DNA from: Lachnospiraceae bacterium
Lineage (GTDB): Bacteria; Bacillota; Clostridia; Lachnospirales; Lachnospiraceae
Assembly: GCA_910574865.1 (NCBI GenBank)
Contig: CAJTDN010000006.1
Span: 248,001-312,000, forward strand
Length of the DNA: 64,000 nucleotides
Direction of reading: 5' to 3'
The notes below the pieces were generated by a model. That model saw only the letters and a program-made list of their open reading frames with translations, ran no database searches and was not told the DNA's origin. The translations under genes and the position numbers were made by a program. Position 1 is the stretch's first letter; the number at the start of each line of letters is the position of its first letter. Of this stretch, positions 17,044-25,363 are shown one piece after another.

Positions 17044-17296
17044 ATGAATGACAAGATAAAAATAAAAGACAAGATAAAAATAAAAGAAAAATTGGCGTTT
17101 GCCATGACGAACGTCGGAAACATTCCGATTCAGACACTCATCGGTTCGTTTCTGCTGATTTTTTACACAAATATCGTGGGACTGGATCCTGCGGCATGCG
17201 CGACATTGTTCTTGGTTGCGCGTATCCTTTTAATGACCCGTTTATTGGTTTTGCCTTGGATCATTTGCCGACAACCAAATATTAGTGCACGTAAAA
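17044..17296 (+). pseudogene. GPH-family sugar symporter, truncated N-terminal relic
   Basis: Starts after AAACGGAGGTC with a Lys-rich tail and the GPH opening KEKLAFAMTNVGN, then TLIGSFLLIFYTNIVGLDPA. After LFLVARIL the frame breaks, and the normal continuation NDPFIGFALDHLPTTKY is found in another frame, ending at a TAG. The rest of the ~450-aa transporter is missing: the sequence runs directly into a duplicated promoter block at 17301. The decayed partner of the AraC pseudogene at 16103. Confidence 0.85.
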
Positions 17297-17300
17297 AGCG

Positions 17301-17391
17301 CATGAATTTATTGACTGTCAGGAATGAAATGCGTATAATGGATGGGGAAATGCCGCGACATGGGGAATGACGCGGGTGATAGGTGGAAAAT
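17301..17391 (+). repeat. Duplicated promoter block, copy B
   Basis: Contains TTGACT (17311), a 17-nt spacer and TATAAT (17334), then GGGGAAATGCCGCGACATGG. It matches 13081-13128 joined directly to 13413-13460, so the 13-kb copy carries a 285-bp insert (CPBP relic plus GTTAC palindrome), or this copy lost it. The promoter points toward the 3-prime end of the SRP RNA gene, which could give antisense transcription. Confidence 0.8.
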
Positions 17392-17416
17392 AAAAATCCC
17401 GCGGTGAAGCGGGAGA
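17385..17416 (-). terminator. Terminator of the SRP RNA gene
   Basis: On the minus strand TCCCGC and GCGGGA form a 6-bp stem with loop TTCACC, followed by TTTTTATTTTCC. Located ~15 nt past the predicted RNA 3-prime end. Confidence 0.85.
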
Positions 17417-17428
17417 GAAAACTTTTTA

Positions 17429-17690
17429 CGTGCATTACGCTTCGAATGGAAATTCCCAGACGTTACCCTGACAGCCAACTCAACCCAGGCACCCTCACAA
17501 CACCCGCGAGGTTCTGCTTAGTGCTGCTCCGTTCCCGACCTGACACGGTTCACAGATTCACGTCGCGTGAGACCCAAATTTTCAACATCGCTTTTCAGGG
17601 GCGGCTCTGCAAATCGCCACCCTCCGCGTAATATCACCCCTGCTATAGCGGATTGCAGGTACAAGGTACCGCTAACACCCCGGCTGCACG
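17429..17690 (-). ncRNA. ffs: Signal recognition particle RNA (large Gram-positive type, scRNA)
   Basis: About 262 nt on the minus strand. The 5-prime Alu domain shows GTACCTGCAATCCGCTATAG with AGCAGGGG, typical of Bacillus/Clostridium scRNA. The S domain helix-8 has GTGTCAGGTCGGGAACGGAG then CAGCACTAAG, the Ffh-binding motif. The two ends pair through CGTGCA/TGCACG, which fixes the approximate ends. It has its own promoter and terminator. It binds Ffh and targets nascent membrane proteins to the translocon. The Gram-positive form with Alu domain supports the Firmicute assignment. Confidence 0.95.
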
Positions 17691-17697
17691 AGTCTTT

Positions 17698-17726
17698 ATT
17701 TTACATTGTTTTAACGGAAAAGTCAA
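17698..17726 (-). promoter_or_regulatory. Promoter of the SRP RNA gene
   Basis: On the minus strand TTGACT (17721-17726), a 17-nt spacer and TAAAAT (17698-17703), with the expected start ~6-8 nt downstream at the SRP RNA 5-prime end. It overlaps the upstream region of the plus-strand radical SAM gene. Confidence 0.85.
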
Positions 17727-17746
17727 GATGGCGGGAGGATATGTTT

Positions 17747-19654
17747 ATGAAAATTTTACTGGTCGCAATCAACGCAAAGTACATTCATTCCAATCTCGCG
17801 GTGTACAGCCTGCGTGCCTACGCGGCGGAGGCGGAGCCGCACCGTGCGGGCGAGGTGGAAATCGTGGAGTACACGGTGAACCAGACGGTGGACGACATTT
17901 TGATGGACTTGTATGGGAAAAGGCCTGACGTGCTTTGCTTTTCGTGTTATTTGTGGAATATTGAATATGTACGGGGGCTGTCGGCGGAGTTGTCCAAGAT
18001 ATTGCCCCGGGTGGAAATCTGGTTGGGCGGACCGGAAGTGTCGTACCACGCCGAACGGATTCTGGAAGGTTTCCCGAATGTTGCCGGAATCATGTGCGGG
18101 GAGGGCGAGGAAACATTCCTGGAATTGTTACGTTTCTATCACGGCGAAGTGGAGGGCTTGGAGGCGATTGCCGGGCTCGTTTACCGGGAAAGGCCGGAAA
18201 GCCGGGGGGAAATAGCGGTCGGCGGCGGGCCGGCCGGGACGGAACATGTACAATGCCAGGTTGCCGGGGCGGGGCGCGGCCGATGCAAAAGTACCGCATC
18301 GGGAGGCGGAATTTTCTCCACCGGTCCGAGGCACCTGACGGACTTAAGCCGTGTGCCGTTCGCCTATCGGGACATGGACGCTTTCAAAAACAAAATCATT
18401 TACTACGAGTCGAGCAGGGGGTGTCCGTTTTCCTGCAGCTACTGCTTGTCTTCCGTGGACAAGGAGTTACGTTTCCGTGATTTGGACTTGGTGAAGAGAG
18501 AATTGCAGTTCTTTATTGACCGGAAAGTTCCGCAGGTGAAGTTCGTCGACCGCACGTTCAATTGCCGCCACGACCGTGCGATGGAAATATGGTCGTATTT
18601 GAAAGAACATGACCAGGGACATACGAATTTTCATTTCGAGGTGGCGGCGGATTTGTTGGACGAAGAGGAACTGGGGCTGATTTGTTCCATGCGCCCCGGA
18701 TTGATACAGTTGGAAATCGGCGTGCAGTCGACGAATGAACGGACGGTTCAGGAAATCAGGCGTAGCATGTTCTTTCCCAAGGTGGCCGAGGTGGTGGGCA
18801 GGATTCGCGCCGCCGGAAACGTCCACCAGCACTTGGACTTGATAGCGGGGCTTCCCTTCGAGGATCATGAAAGCTTTCGGAAATCGTTTTGTGACGTGTA
18901 CGCGCTGCGTCCGCAACAACTGCAGTTGGGGTTTTTGAAAGTGCTCAAGGGGTCACCGATGGAGGAGAAGGCGGCGGAGTACGAATTACGCTACCAGGAT
19001 AGGCCGCCTTACGAGGTGCTTTCGACCAAGTGGCTTTCTTACGCGGACGTCATTCGATTGAAAAGAATCGAGGAAATGGTCGAGGTTTATTATAATGGCG
19101 GCCAGTTCGTGCATACGATGGAATTGTTGGAGCGTGAGTTTTCCGACGCGTTTTCCATGTACGGGGCGTTGGCGGAGCATTACGGGGAGCATGGATATTT
19201 CGCGGTCAACCACACGCGGATTGCCAGGTACGAGATTTTGTTCGCTTTTCTGGAGGAACGCCTGCGAACGCGAGGGGCGGCCCAGGCAGGTGGCGCGGTG
19301 GGGGACGAGGCGGGGGGAAACGTGGCCGGCCGGGAGGCCGTCGTCCGTCCCGGGCTTGAAAAATTTCGCCAGGCGTTGGTCTACGACTTGTATTTGCGGG
19401 AAAACGTGAAGAACCGTCCCGCGTTTGCCGGGGAAGAGACCGTGACGAAGGAAGAGGCGGCGAAAGTGTATGAAGTGGAAGCGCGGGAGCGCCGCCATCT
19501 TGCAGGCTATGGGCGGTATGACAAGCGGCAGTTGCGGAAGATGACGCATTTGGAAAGAATCAACGGGGAACTGTTGTTGTTTGATTACCAGAATCGTGAC
19601 ACGCTCACGCGGCAGGCGCGGGTGTGCCGCGTGGACGACGCGGAAAGCGTGTAG
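17747..19654 (+). CDS. B12-binding radical SAM protein (DUF4080)
   Basis: 635-aa protein: N-terminal cobalamin-binding Rossmann domain (residues 1-145, MKILLVAINAKYIHSNLAVY), radical SAM domain (about 215-430) with the cluster motif GCPFSCSYC, and a C-terminal DUF4080 region. Family members are widespread in Clostridia and their reaction is not known; B12-radical SAM enzymes often methylate or rearrange unactivated carbons. Two low-complexity insertions are evident at residues ~152-195 (G/A/S-rich, before HLTDLSRVPF) and ~510-535 (GGAVGDEAGGNVAG). ATG 17747 has GGGAGGA 7 nt upstream; ATG 17741 is too close to it. It is divergent from the SRP RNA gene. Confidence 0.85.
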   Translation: MKILLVAINAKYIHSNLAVYSLRAYAAEAEPHRAGEVEIVEYTVNQTVDDILMDLYGKRPDVLCFSCYLWNIEYVRGLSAELSKILPRVEIWLGGPEVSYHAERILEGFPNVAGIMCGEGEETFLELLRFYHGEVEGLEAIAGLVYRERPESRGEIAVGGGPAGTEHVQCQVAGAGRGRCKSTASGGGIFSTGPRHLTDLSRVPFAYRDMDAFKNKIIYYESSRGCPFSCSYCLSSVDKELRFRDLDLVKRELQFFIDRKVPQVKFVDRTFNCRHDRAMEIWSYLKEHDQGHTNFHFEVAADLLDEEELGLICSMRPGLIQLEIGVQSTNERTVQEIRRSMFFPKVAEVVGRIRAAGNVHQHLDLIAGLPFEDHESFRKSFCDVYALRPQQLQLGFLKVLKGSPMEEKAAEYELRYQDRPPYEVLSTKWLSYADVIRLKRIEEMVEVYYNGGQFVHTMELLEREFSDAFSMYGALAEHYGEHGYFAVNHTRIARYEILFAFLEERLRTRGAAQAGGAVGDEAGGNVAGREAVVRPGLEKFRQALVYDLYLRENVKNRPAFAGEETVTKEEAAKVYEVEARERRHLAGYGRYDKRQLRKMTHLERINGELLLFDYQNRDTLTRQARVCRVDDAESV

Positions 19655-19737
19655 TGACGCGGTTTCGGGAGAATGGCGGCATGGGAGCGGCGGATGGCAA
19701 ACGGGCATTTGTAAGTGGGAAATGAGAGGTGTGTGGA

Positions 19738-20847
19738 ATGGGGAACATGATGGATTACCTGGACTGGCGGGGGGATTTGACGTTGGAGCGAGAGCCGTTT
19801 GGCGAGGTGGACAATCTTTTGATGACCTACCTGGCGTACGTGCGGATGGACGGTATCGCGCCGACCTTCGGGGAGCCGAAAAAGTCGCTCCGGGAGATTT
19901 CAAAAGTGTTTTTTGAGACGCATTCGGTAGAAAAATTAAAAAAGGAAAAATCATTGACCAGGCTGGCGTGGAAGGTCATGCCGAAGCTGGTGGAAAGCGC
20001 GCGTTTCGGAAACATCTGGATTCAGAATTATGTGAATTATGTCAGCCAGGAAAAAGAGGTCCAGTTCTGCGCCATGGAAATCCTTTTGGACGACGGCACA
20101 TCGTTCGTGGCCTACCGGGGAACTGATGACACCATCGTGGGCTGGAAGGAGGATTTCGCGTTAGTCATGGGGGAAGTCACGGCGCAGGTGGCGGCGGTGG
20201 ACTATTTAAACCGGGTGGGGGGTGAAAGCGAGCGGATGCTTCGTGTCGGCGGGCATTCCAAAGGCGGCAACCTGGCGGTCTACGCTTCCGCGAGGTGCAA
20301 GGAAGAGGTGCGGAAGCTGATTTTGAAGGTGTATGACAATGACGGGCCGGGATTTCGCAAGGAGTTTTTGGAAAGTCCGGAACTTTTGGCAATTACGCCT
20401 AAAATCATACGCATCATACCAGAATATTCCATCATCGGGTTGCTACTGTTGCACAATGTGGAACCGTTGGTCGTGAAAAGTTCGCAGAAGGTTGCCATGC
20501 AGCATGACGGCATGACTTGGGAAGTACTGGGGAACCATTTTGTGCATGCGAAGGAGGTCAACGCGGCCAGTATCGTGTTTGACAAGGTGTTAAAGGACTG
20601 GATGGGTGAAATCGAGGAAGAGAGGAGGGCGGCGTTTATTGACGACTTCTTTTCCGTCTTGCAGGCGCCGGGGGTAGAAACCTTGACGGAATTGCAGGAC
20701 GGGGGGATGCGGAACTTAAAGGCGATATTGTCCCGGGCGGATGAACTGCAACCGGAAAGCAAGAAAATCATACGGCAGCTGCTGAAAGGGCTTTTGAGCA
20801 GTTCCGGCGAGCTTTTGACCGCGCCGTTGCTGGCGCGGAGGGAGTAA
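19738..20847 (+). CDS. DUF2974 (Mbeg1-like) alpha/beta hydrolase
   Basis: 369-aa cytoplasmic protein with a lipase-class-3-like core. The nucleophile elbow is GGHSKGGNLAVY near residue 165, with VAYRGTDDT upstream (oxyanion region) and DNDGPGF downstream. These DUF2974 proteins are common in Lachnospiraceae and lactic acid bacteria, sometimes linked to bacteriocin immunity or lipid cleavage, but substrates are unknown. The start ATG is chosen with GAGAGG 8 nt upstream. It follows the radical SAM gene by 83 nt and may be in the same transcript. A 60-bp dispersed repeat lies right after the stop. Confidence 0.83.
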   Translation: MGNMMDYLDWRGDLTLEREPFGEVDNLLMTYLAYVRMDGIAPTFGEPKKSLREISKVFFETHSVEKLKKEKSLTRLAWKVMPKLVESARFGNIWIQNYVNYVSQEKEVQFCAMEILLDDGTSFVAYRGTDDTIVGWKEDFALVMGEVTAQVAAVDYLNRVGGESERMLRVGGHSKGGNLAVYASARCKEEVRKLILKVYDNDGPGFRKEFLESPELLAITPKIIRIIPEYSIIGLLLLHNVEPLVVKSSQKVAMQHDGMTWEVLGNHFVHAKEVNAASIVFDKVLKDWMGEIEEERRAAFIDDFFSVLQAPGVETLTELQDGGMRNLKAILSRADELQPESKKIIRQLLKGLLSSSGELLTAPLLARRE

Positions 20848-20864
20848 GGCGGGATGCCCGCTAG

Positions 20865-20924
20865 CACCACTACTTTATCGGACGGCGGCCGTGCGGCAGG
20901 GTGCACGGCCCGCGAACTGTAACC
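20865..20924. repeat. 60-bp dispersed repeat ending in GTAAC
   Basis: Copy of the element at 14165-14225: ACTTTATCGGACGG, GGCCGTGCGGCA, then CGCGAACTGTAAC. It lies between the DUF2974 gene and the AT-rich cassette. Confidence 0.7.
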
Positions 20925-21010
20925 AAAAAGTTTCATTTTGAACATAGGATGATATTGACTTATCGTATTCTAAATTGTATTATTAGCATGTTGGGAAGCA
21001 TGTATTGTCT

Positions 21011-21105
21011 TGTTACTATTCACAGCCGGATGAAAAGGGGCAAGCGGCTTCCTGCAAGCAAGCTTGCTCCTTTTCATCCGGCTGTGAATAGTAACACTTT
21101 TTTGA
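21011..21105. repeat. 35-bp near-perfect inverted repeat at the left edge of the AT-rich cassette
   Basis: Arms 21011-21045 and 21062-21096 begin TGTTACTATTCACAGCCG and are complementary at 34 of 35 positions (the exception can form G-U), with a 16-nt loop. CTTTTTTG follows, so on the plus strand it is also a very strong terminator. The ends are GTTAC/GTAAC, as in the smaller palindromes of the window. The methyltransferase gene starts 46 nt later. Confidence 0.9.
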
Positions 21106-21141
21106 TAAATTCTAATGAAAAAGTGTGGGCAGGAGGAAAAA

Positions 21142-22482
21142 ATGAATCTAAAAAAAGATTATAAGCAGTATTTTACTCCTGCCAAATTGGCAGAATACAT
21201 GGTAAATATGATTCCGGATGAGCAAATTGATTCCGTGATAGACTTGTCCATGGGAGAATGCGGCTTGCTGGAGGAAACAAAAAAAAGATGGGGGGCTGTC
21301 GCGTTATATGGCGCGGATATAGATGAAACATTGATTTCAAGAATACATGCGCGAAGCCCTTATATTCATACATATTTAGGTGATAGTTTGTCCTCTGACA
21401 TAGAAAGCTGGGAAGGATACAATAAAATCGTCGACGCGGGAGGATTTGATTTGGCGATTGCGAATCCACCGTTTAATTTTTATGACCAAAAAGAAGTTTG
21501 TCTGAATGGTGAAAAGCTTTCTTTGCCGATTGAAATACGTTTTCTCTTGAAATATATCGATATCGTGAAAGAGGAAGGATTTATTTGCATCATATTACCA
21601 TATGGTTTTTTGTCCTTGGACTTGTATGAAAATTTTCGTATGAAAATTTTGTCAAAAGTCACAATTATAAAAATAGTAAAAATTTTCAGGGGTTGTTTTG
21701 AAAAGATAGACGCGGATACATGTTTGGTCTTGATGAAGAAGAACAGGATGCATGAAGCAGTTGCCCAAAAGAAAATAACCATAGGATATTTGTCAGACGA
21801 GTATAAATTGATAAATAAGCATGTCGTGTCAACGGCGAGGGTAAAGAGATGGGATTTGGAATATCAACAGTTGTTGGCAAGTGAATGTTTATTTTATACT
21901 CGATTTGAAAAAGTAGCGTTGAAAAAATATATAAAAGAATGTAGAAGAGGGAAATCTATTACAAAGAATAGGGGGTTGCTTTCAGAAAAAGGAGTGCGGT
22001 TTATTCATACGACGGATGTTAAAAAACTATATATATCAAATGAATGTAAGCAATATATAAATGATTCGAAAAATATATTTAAAAATGCCGCTCTTAAAAA
22101 AAACGATGTTTTAATTGGCAGGGTCGGGCAAGGATGTATAGGAAAAATTGGAATTGTGTCAAAGAAATATCCCAAACTATTTTTTAGTGATTGCCTGTTC
22201 GCGATAGAGAGCGTGAATATTAATCCATATTATTTGACTTTGTTTCTAGCATCTGATTTTGGCCAGATGCAACTTAAGGGCATGGCGAAAGGTTCTTGCA
22301 GCAAGTATATAACCCGTGAGGATTTGCTTCGGCTTTGCGTATTAGTTCCAGATAATTGTATGCAGGAATATTTTGGGAGCAAGTATAAACTATTGTTAAG
22401 CAGGCCGGGAAGAGGGAACAAAGAGGTCTTGTTTGGTAATCTTTTGACAGAATTAAATGAAGTGATAAGGCAGAAAGGGTGA
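21142..22482 (+). CDS. N6-adenine DNA methyltransferase with fused specificity domain
   Basis: 446 aa. Residues 1-220 form an N6-adenine methyltransferase: YFTPAKLAEYMV (HsdM-like entry), an acidic SAM motif region VIDLSMGECGLLEE, GADIDE, and the catalytic NPPFNF (NPPY class). Residues ~230-446 resemble an HsdS-type target-recognition domain (FYTRFEKVALKKYIK through KNDVLIGRVGQGCIGKIGIV and GMAKGSCSKYITREDLL). It looks like a compact M-S fusion. GCAGGAGG precedes ATG 21142. It is AT-rich, leads a four-gene cassette and overlaps no R subunit. It would modify host DNA at a specific site; the restricting partner would have to be the ATPase module. Confidence 0.82.
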   Translation: MNLKKDYKQYFTPAKLAEYMVNMIPDEQIDSVIDLSMGECGLLEETKKRWGAVALYGADIDETLISRIHARSPYIHTYLGDSLSSDIESWEGYNKIVDAGGFDLAIANPPFNFYDQKEVCLNGEKLSLPIEIRFLLKYIDIVKEEGFICIILPYGFLSLDLYENFRMKILSKVTIIKIVKIFRGCFEKIDADTCLVLMKKNRMHEAVAQKKITIGYLSDEYKLINKHVVSTARVKRWDLEYQQLLASECLFYTRFEKVALKKYIKECRRGKSITKNRGLLSEKGVRFIHTTDVKKLYISNECKQYINDSKNIFKNAALKKNDVLIGRVGQGCIGKIGIVSKKYPKLFFSDCLFAIESVNINPYYLTLFLASDFGQMQLKGMAKGSCSKYITREDLLRLCVLVPDNCMQEYFGSKYKLLLSRPGRGNKEVLFGNLLTELNEVIRQKG

Positions 22483-22487
22483 TGTAA

Positions 22488-23285
22488 ATGGCATGGTCTT
22501 CCTATGCGCACTTGCCGAATGGGGAAGAAGAGTACCGAAAGATATTGTCCGAACTGAATAATGAGATGTCTGTTTCCGAAGTGGATGAAGTGATTGCCAA
22601 GGTGAAAGGTAAAGGGCATGTCTCACATCATTATCGAAGTAATTTGGCCCGTATCGGATTGTTTGACGTGCGTGACGAGAAAGTATATTTGAATTATGAT
22701 GTGTCAATGTTGAAAAGAGAAAAGCCGTATTTAAAAAAAATCTTGTCGGAGAGCTTGCTGCGTTGTAAAAAAATGGAAATTGACATTGTCAAATCAATTG
22801 TTTGGAAAAACAAAACGTATGATTTAAAAAAAGTGGTTGAACTTTTGAAAAATGAATATCCGGAATTGGAGAAAAACAATATAGTCAGGTGGATACGTCC
22901 CGTTGTCAATTTGCTGAAAATTATTGATTGTTTAGGCCTGTCAAAGGCGGAAGAAAGAAGAGGGAAGGGAGAAGGGTTAAGAGAGGGGCGTTTAGATGCG
23001 GATGGACCAGAAGTGGATAAATGTAAATGTTTTTTGCAACAGTCTTATTTGAATTTGGCGAAGGAATTCGGGAAAGTAACCGCCCTGGAGGAGATAGAGA
23101 AAGAGCTTAAAAGGATAGAGGAATCTTATGACATCGTTGACTTTTTGGAAAAATTGCTGCTGGACGGAAAGGAAAAATTCAAAATAGAATTACTGATGAT
23201 GCCTACATGGGCGACGAAAAACGAGGCTTATAAAATAAGCGGGGACTATTATACGCATTTGAGGATAAAGAGTGATTTACTATAA
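22488..23285 (+). CDS. Unknown protein of the methyltransferase-ATPase cassette
   Basis: 265 aa, not recognised. It starts 5 nt after the methyltransferase stop, with AAAGGGTG as binding site, so it is translated from the same message. The sequence is charged and helical: an N-terminal segment (SVSEVDEVIAKV, HHYRSNLARIGLFDV) reads like a winged-helix fold, and a second such unit may follow (DIVKSIVWKNKTYDLKKVVELL). A low-complexity G/R/E/D-rich stretch occurs near residues 155-175. The C-terminus has a coiled-coil-like run (LEEIEKELKRIEESYDIVDFL). A DNA-binding or adaptor subunit is a guess. Confidence 0.75.
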   Translation: MAWSSYAHLPNGEEEYRKILSELNNEMSVSEVDEVIAKVKGKGHVSHHYRSNLARIGLFDVRDEKVYLNYDVSMLKREKPYLKKILSESLLRCKKMEIDIVKSIVWKNKTYDLKKVVELLKNEYPELEKNNIVRWIRPVVNLLKIIDCLGLSKAEERRGKGEGLREGRLDADGPEVDKCKCFLQQSYLNLAKEFGKVTALEEIEKELKRIEESYDIVDFLEKLLLDGKEKFKIELLMMPTWATKNEAYKISGDYYTHLRIKSDLL

Positions 23286-23585
23286 AAGTCCCGGACAGCG
23301 GCTATGTTATGGAGGATGCTTGCATCCGCAATAACATGGACATTGGACGGGCTAACCCGTATGAACAAGTAGGGCGATAGCCCGGATTGTGAATTTGGGT
23401 GGCGATTGTGGGAGTGCGTAAGCACGGAGCAATCGACTTTTATTCCCGCGAGCAACGAGCCAAAGTCATGCTTGCATGACCTTGGCGACTGCCGCGAGGG
23501 TGCGATATCCCGCGGCTTGCTGCGGAATATTGCACTTATAGTGGTGTCGCCGTCAGGCGACATGTCAGTTTAGGGAGGAATCGGC
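23286..23585. repeat. 300-bp hairpin-rich spacer inside the cassette
   Basis: No gene. At least five hairpins in a row: ATGTTAT...ATAACAT enclosing GGATGC/GCATCC, GGGCTA/TAGCCC, GTGCGTAAGCAC, GCCAAAGTCATGC/GCATGACCTTGGC (23459-23486), and GTCGCC/GGCGAC just before the next ribosome binding site. Related to the dispersed repeats at 3.7, 8.3 and 63.6 kb. Confidence 0.75.
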
Positions 23586-25244
23586 ATGAGAAAACATATT
23601 TCTGCAAGTGAATGCAATAAGATGTTTGATGATAGATTTGATACATTGACAATGAAAGAAATAGGAATAGAATTAAAACATTTTATGACGGGGACGGCTC
23701 CTGAAAGTCCTTCTTTTTTGGTGAATCAGGAAGAGCTGAAGAAAGAGCTCGTGGAAAAGTTCCGTGTGTTTTTTGACGAAGATAAATCTCAGGGTCTGGA
23801 AATTGTTTTTTTAAAAAGTAATTACGGGAATGGAAAATCTCATTTTATAAGGATGATATATACCTTTTTAAATGAATATGAGAACGTGTTTGTGAGAAAG
23901 GTGTCCTTTAAACAAGAGGAAACGGATTTGAAAAAGATTATTCTTGAAAGTATCAGCCAGAAAAAATTAAAGGAATGTGCATGTTTTTTGGTTGACATGG
24001 CAGAAAAAGAAGCATTGTCAAGGGGGAAGGATGCCGTCATTTCTTCCATTGGCGAAAAATACTCCGTTGGCGCCAAGCTTTCTCAAATACTGTATGAAGC
24101 GGCAAGGAGTACGGATATCACCAGGCAGATTCAGGCGATGGCCATTTTGAAAGGAACTTATCTGCCTGATTATTTGAAGAACTTTGATTGCAGGAATAAA
24201 GACATGTCAGATGAATTTTTTTATGACGTAATTGAATTGCTCTCTATTTATTTGAAAGAGGCGAGGCAATACATCGTAGTAGTTCTTGATGAATATGAGC
24301 ATGTGTTTTCGTGGAAAAGCAATATGGCAAGGAAGAAGCTATATGCGGATATTAAGTGGTTTACGGAAGGAATGGATTCTTTCAGCAATCTTTTTTTTGT
24401 TTTTGGCGAGAGTGAATCGGCAGAAAGCCGAACGGAAATCAGGGACGACCCGGCATGGGTGTCGAGAAAACCGAACCTGACATGCCAGATAGCGGACATC
24501 TCTTCAGAAGGCGAGGTGGAACGGTTATTTGAGATGATTTTGAAACGCTATCAAAAATATTATTCTGTTTCTTTTGAAGAGCATAAAGATGACATATTAA
24601 AAATGGTGGGCGAAGATTCGATGGTAAAAGCGAAGACGAATTATAGGAGTTATACGCAGGCCATCATGAGGGCGTTGGATGAATTCAGAAATAATCCGTC
24701 GGGATTAAAAAGAAAGAAAGACGATGCCGATACGAATGAAAAAAATATTTCGAAGGAAAATATGACGGTAAAAGAAATTGGAGATGTGAATGACAGGATT
24801 TTAAAATGGAAGAATGCGACGTCCATTACAAAAAAGACGATGTTATGCGAAGTGTTAGAGGCAATGTTGCAAAGGGCTCATGAGGAAGTACTTTCGAAAA
24901 GCAAGAAAAAGGGGGAATATGTTACAAGGATAGGAAACGTGAGGAATTTATATTATGTTGTTTCTACGGAGAATCCCAGTTTAAAGGATTTAAAAAAGAG
25001 ATATGATACCATGGTAAAGGAACTACATGACGGGGATTCCTTGTATGTCTTGTATCCTGCCATACAAGGTACGTTGGACGTGGAGGATAGGGGAATGATG
25101 GTCTTTTATGATGAGACTACGGCAGGCAGGGCGTTTGAAGCGATTCACGATGGCGAATGTGACACCATGTATTCGTATTTGAATATTTTGAACGTAGATG
25201 AGCAATCCCCCACTTTAAGTGCGCGGAGTACTAAGCGGAGGTAA
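23586..25244 (+). CDS. BREX-like (DUF2791/BrxC-BrxD type) P-loop ATPase
   Basis: 552 aa. The N-terminus resembles the ATP-binding proteins of phage-exclusion systems: a domain naming a substrate-binding region, then the Walker A FLKSNYGNGKSHFIRM at ~82-97 and Walker B IVVVLDEYEHV near 225-235. A sensor-like stretch FFVFGESESAESR and a helical lid follow. The family call rests on the YGNGKSHF/FIRMIY style and domain order; other AAA ATPases remain possible. The start has TTAGGGAGG 8 nt upstream. It is AT-rich and separated from the previous gene by a 300-bp repeat spacer. It probably couples ATP hydrolysis to DNA sensing in the cassette. Confidence 0.6.
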   Translation: MRKHISASECNKMFDDRFDTLTMKEIGIELKHFMTGTAPESPSFLVNQEELKKELVEKFRVFFDEDKSQGLEIVFLKSNYGNGKSHFIRMIYTFLNEYENVFVRKVSFKQEETDLKKIILESISQKKLKECACFLVDMAEKEALSRGKDAVISSIGEKYSVGAKLSQILYEAARSTDITRQIQAMAILKGTYLPDYLKNFDCRNKDMSDEFFYDVIELLSIYLKEARQYIVVVLDEYEHVFSWKSNMARKKLYADIKWFTEGMDSFSNLFFVFGESESAESRTEIRDDPAWVSRKPNLTCQIADISSEGEVERLFEMILKRYQKYYSVSFEEHKDDILKMVGEDSMVKAKTNYRSYTQAIMRALDEFRNNPSGLKRKKDDADTNEKNISKENMTVKEIGDVNDRILKWKNATSITKKTMLCEVLEAMLQRAHEEVLSKSKKKGEYVTRIGNVRNLYYVVSTENPSLKDLKKRYDTMVKELHDGDSLYVLYPAIQGTLDVEDRGMMVFYDETTAGRAFEAIHDGECDTMYSYLNILNVDEQSPTLSARSTKRR

Positions 25245-25363
25245 GGGGGATGCTCGTGTCAGTGGGAGTAAAAGCTCCCACTGACAAACGGCGAAGCTGG
25301 TTGCGTTCATGAGGAAGTAGCTAAGCGGATTCCGAATGTCCGCATTACTAAAAGGAGTAATTG
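25245..25363. promoter_or_regulatory. Spacer with a strong hairpin between ATPase and last cassette gene
   Basis: GTCAGTGGGAG-TAAAAG-CTCCCACTGAC (25258-25285) is a perfect 11-bp stem. There is no U-tract, so it may be an RNA-processing or stability element rather than a terminator. AAGGAG for the next gene is at 25352. Confidence 0.6.

Noticed and set aside
21142-22482. Complete type I restriction-modification system
   Set aside because: M and S functions are present in one protein, but no HsdR helicase-nuclease (DEAD box plus PD-(D/E)XK) follows; the next genes do not show its motifs.
23286-23585. Spacer of the cassette as a retron or toxin-antitoxin RNA
   Set aside because: Hairpins are short and unrelated to a retron msr/msd pattern, there is no reverse transcriptase, and the hairpins resemble the dispersed repeats elsewhere in the window.
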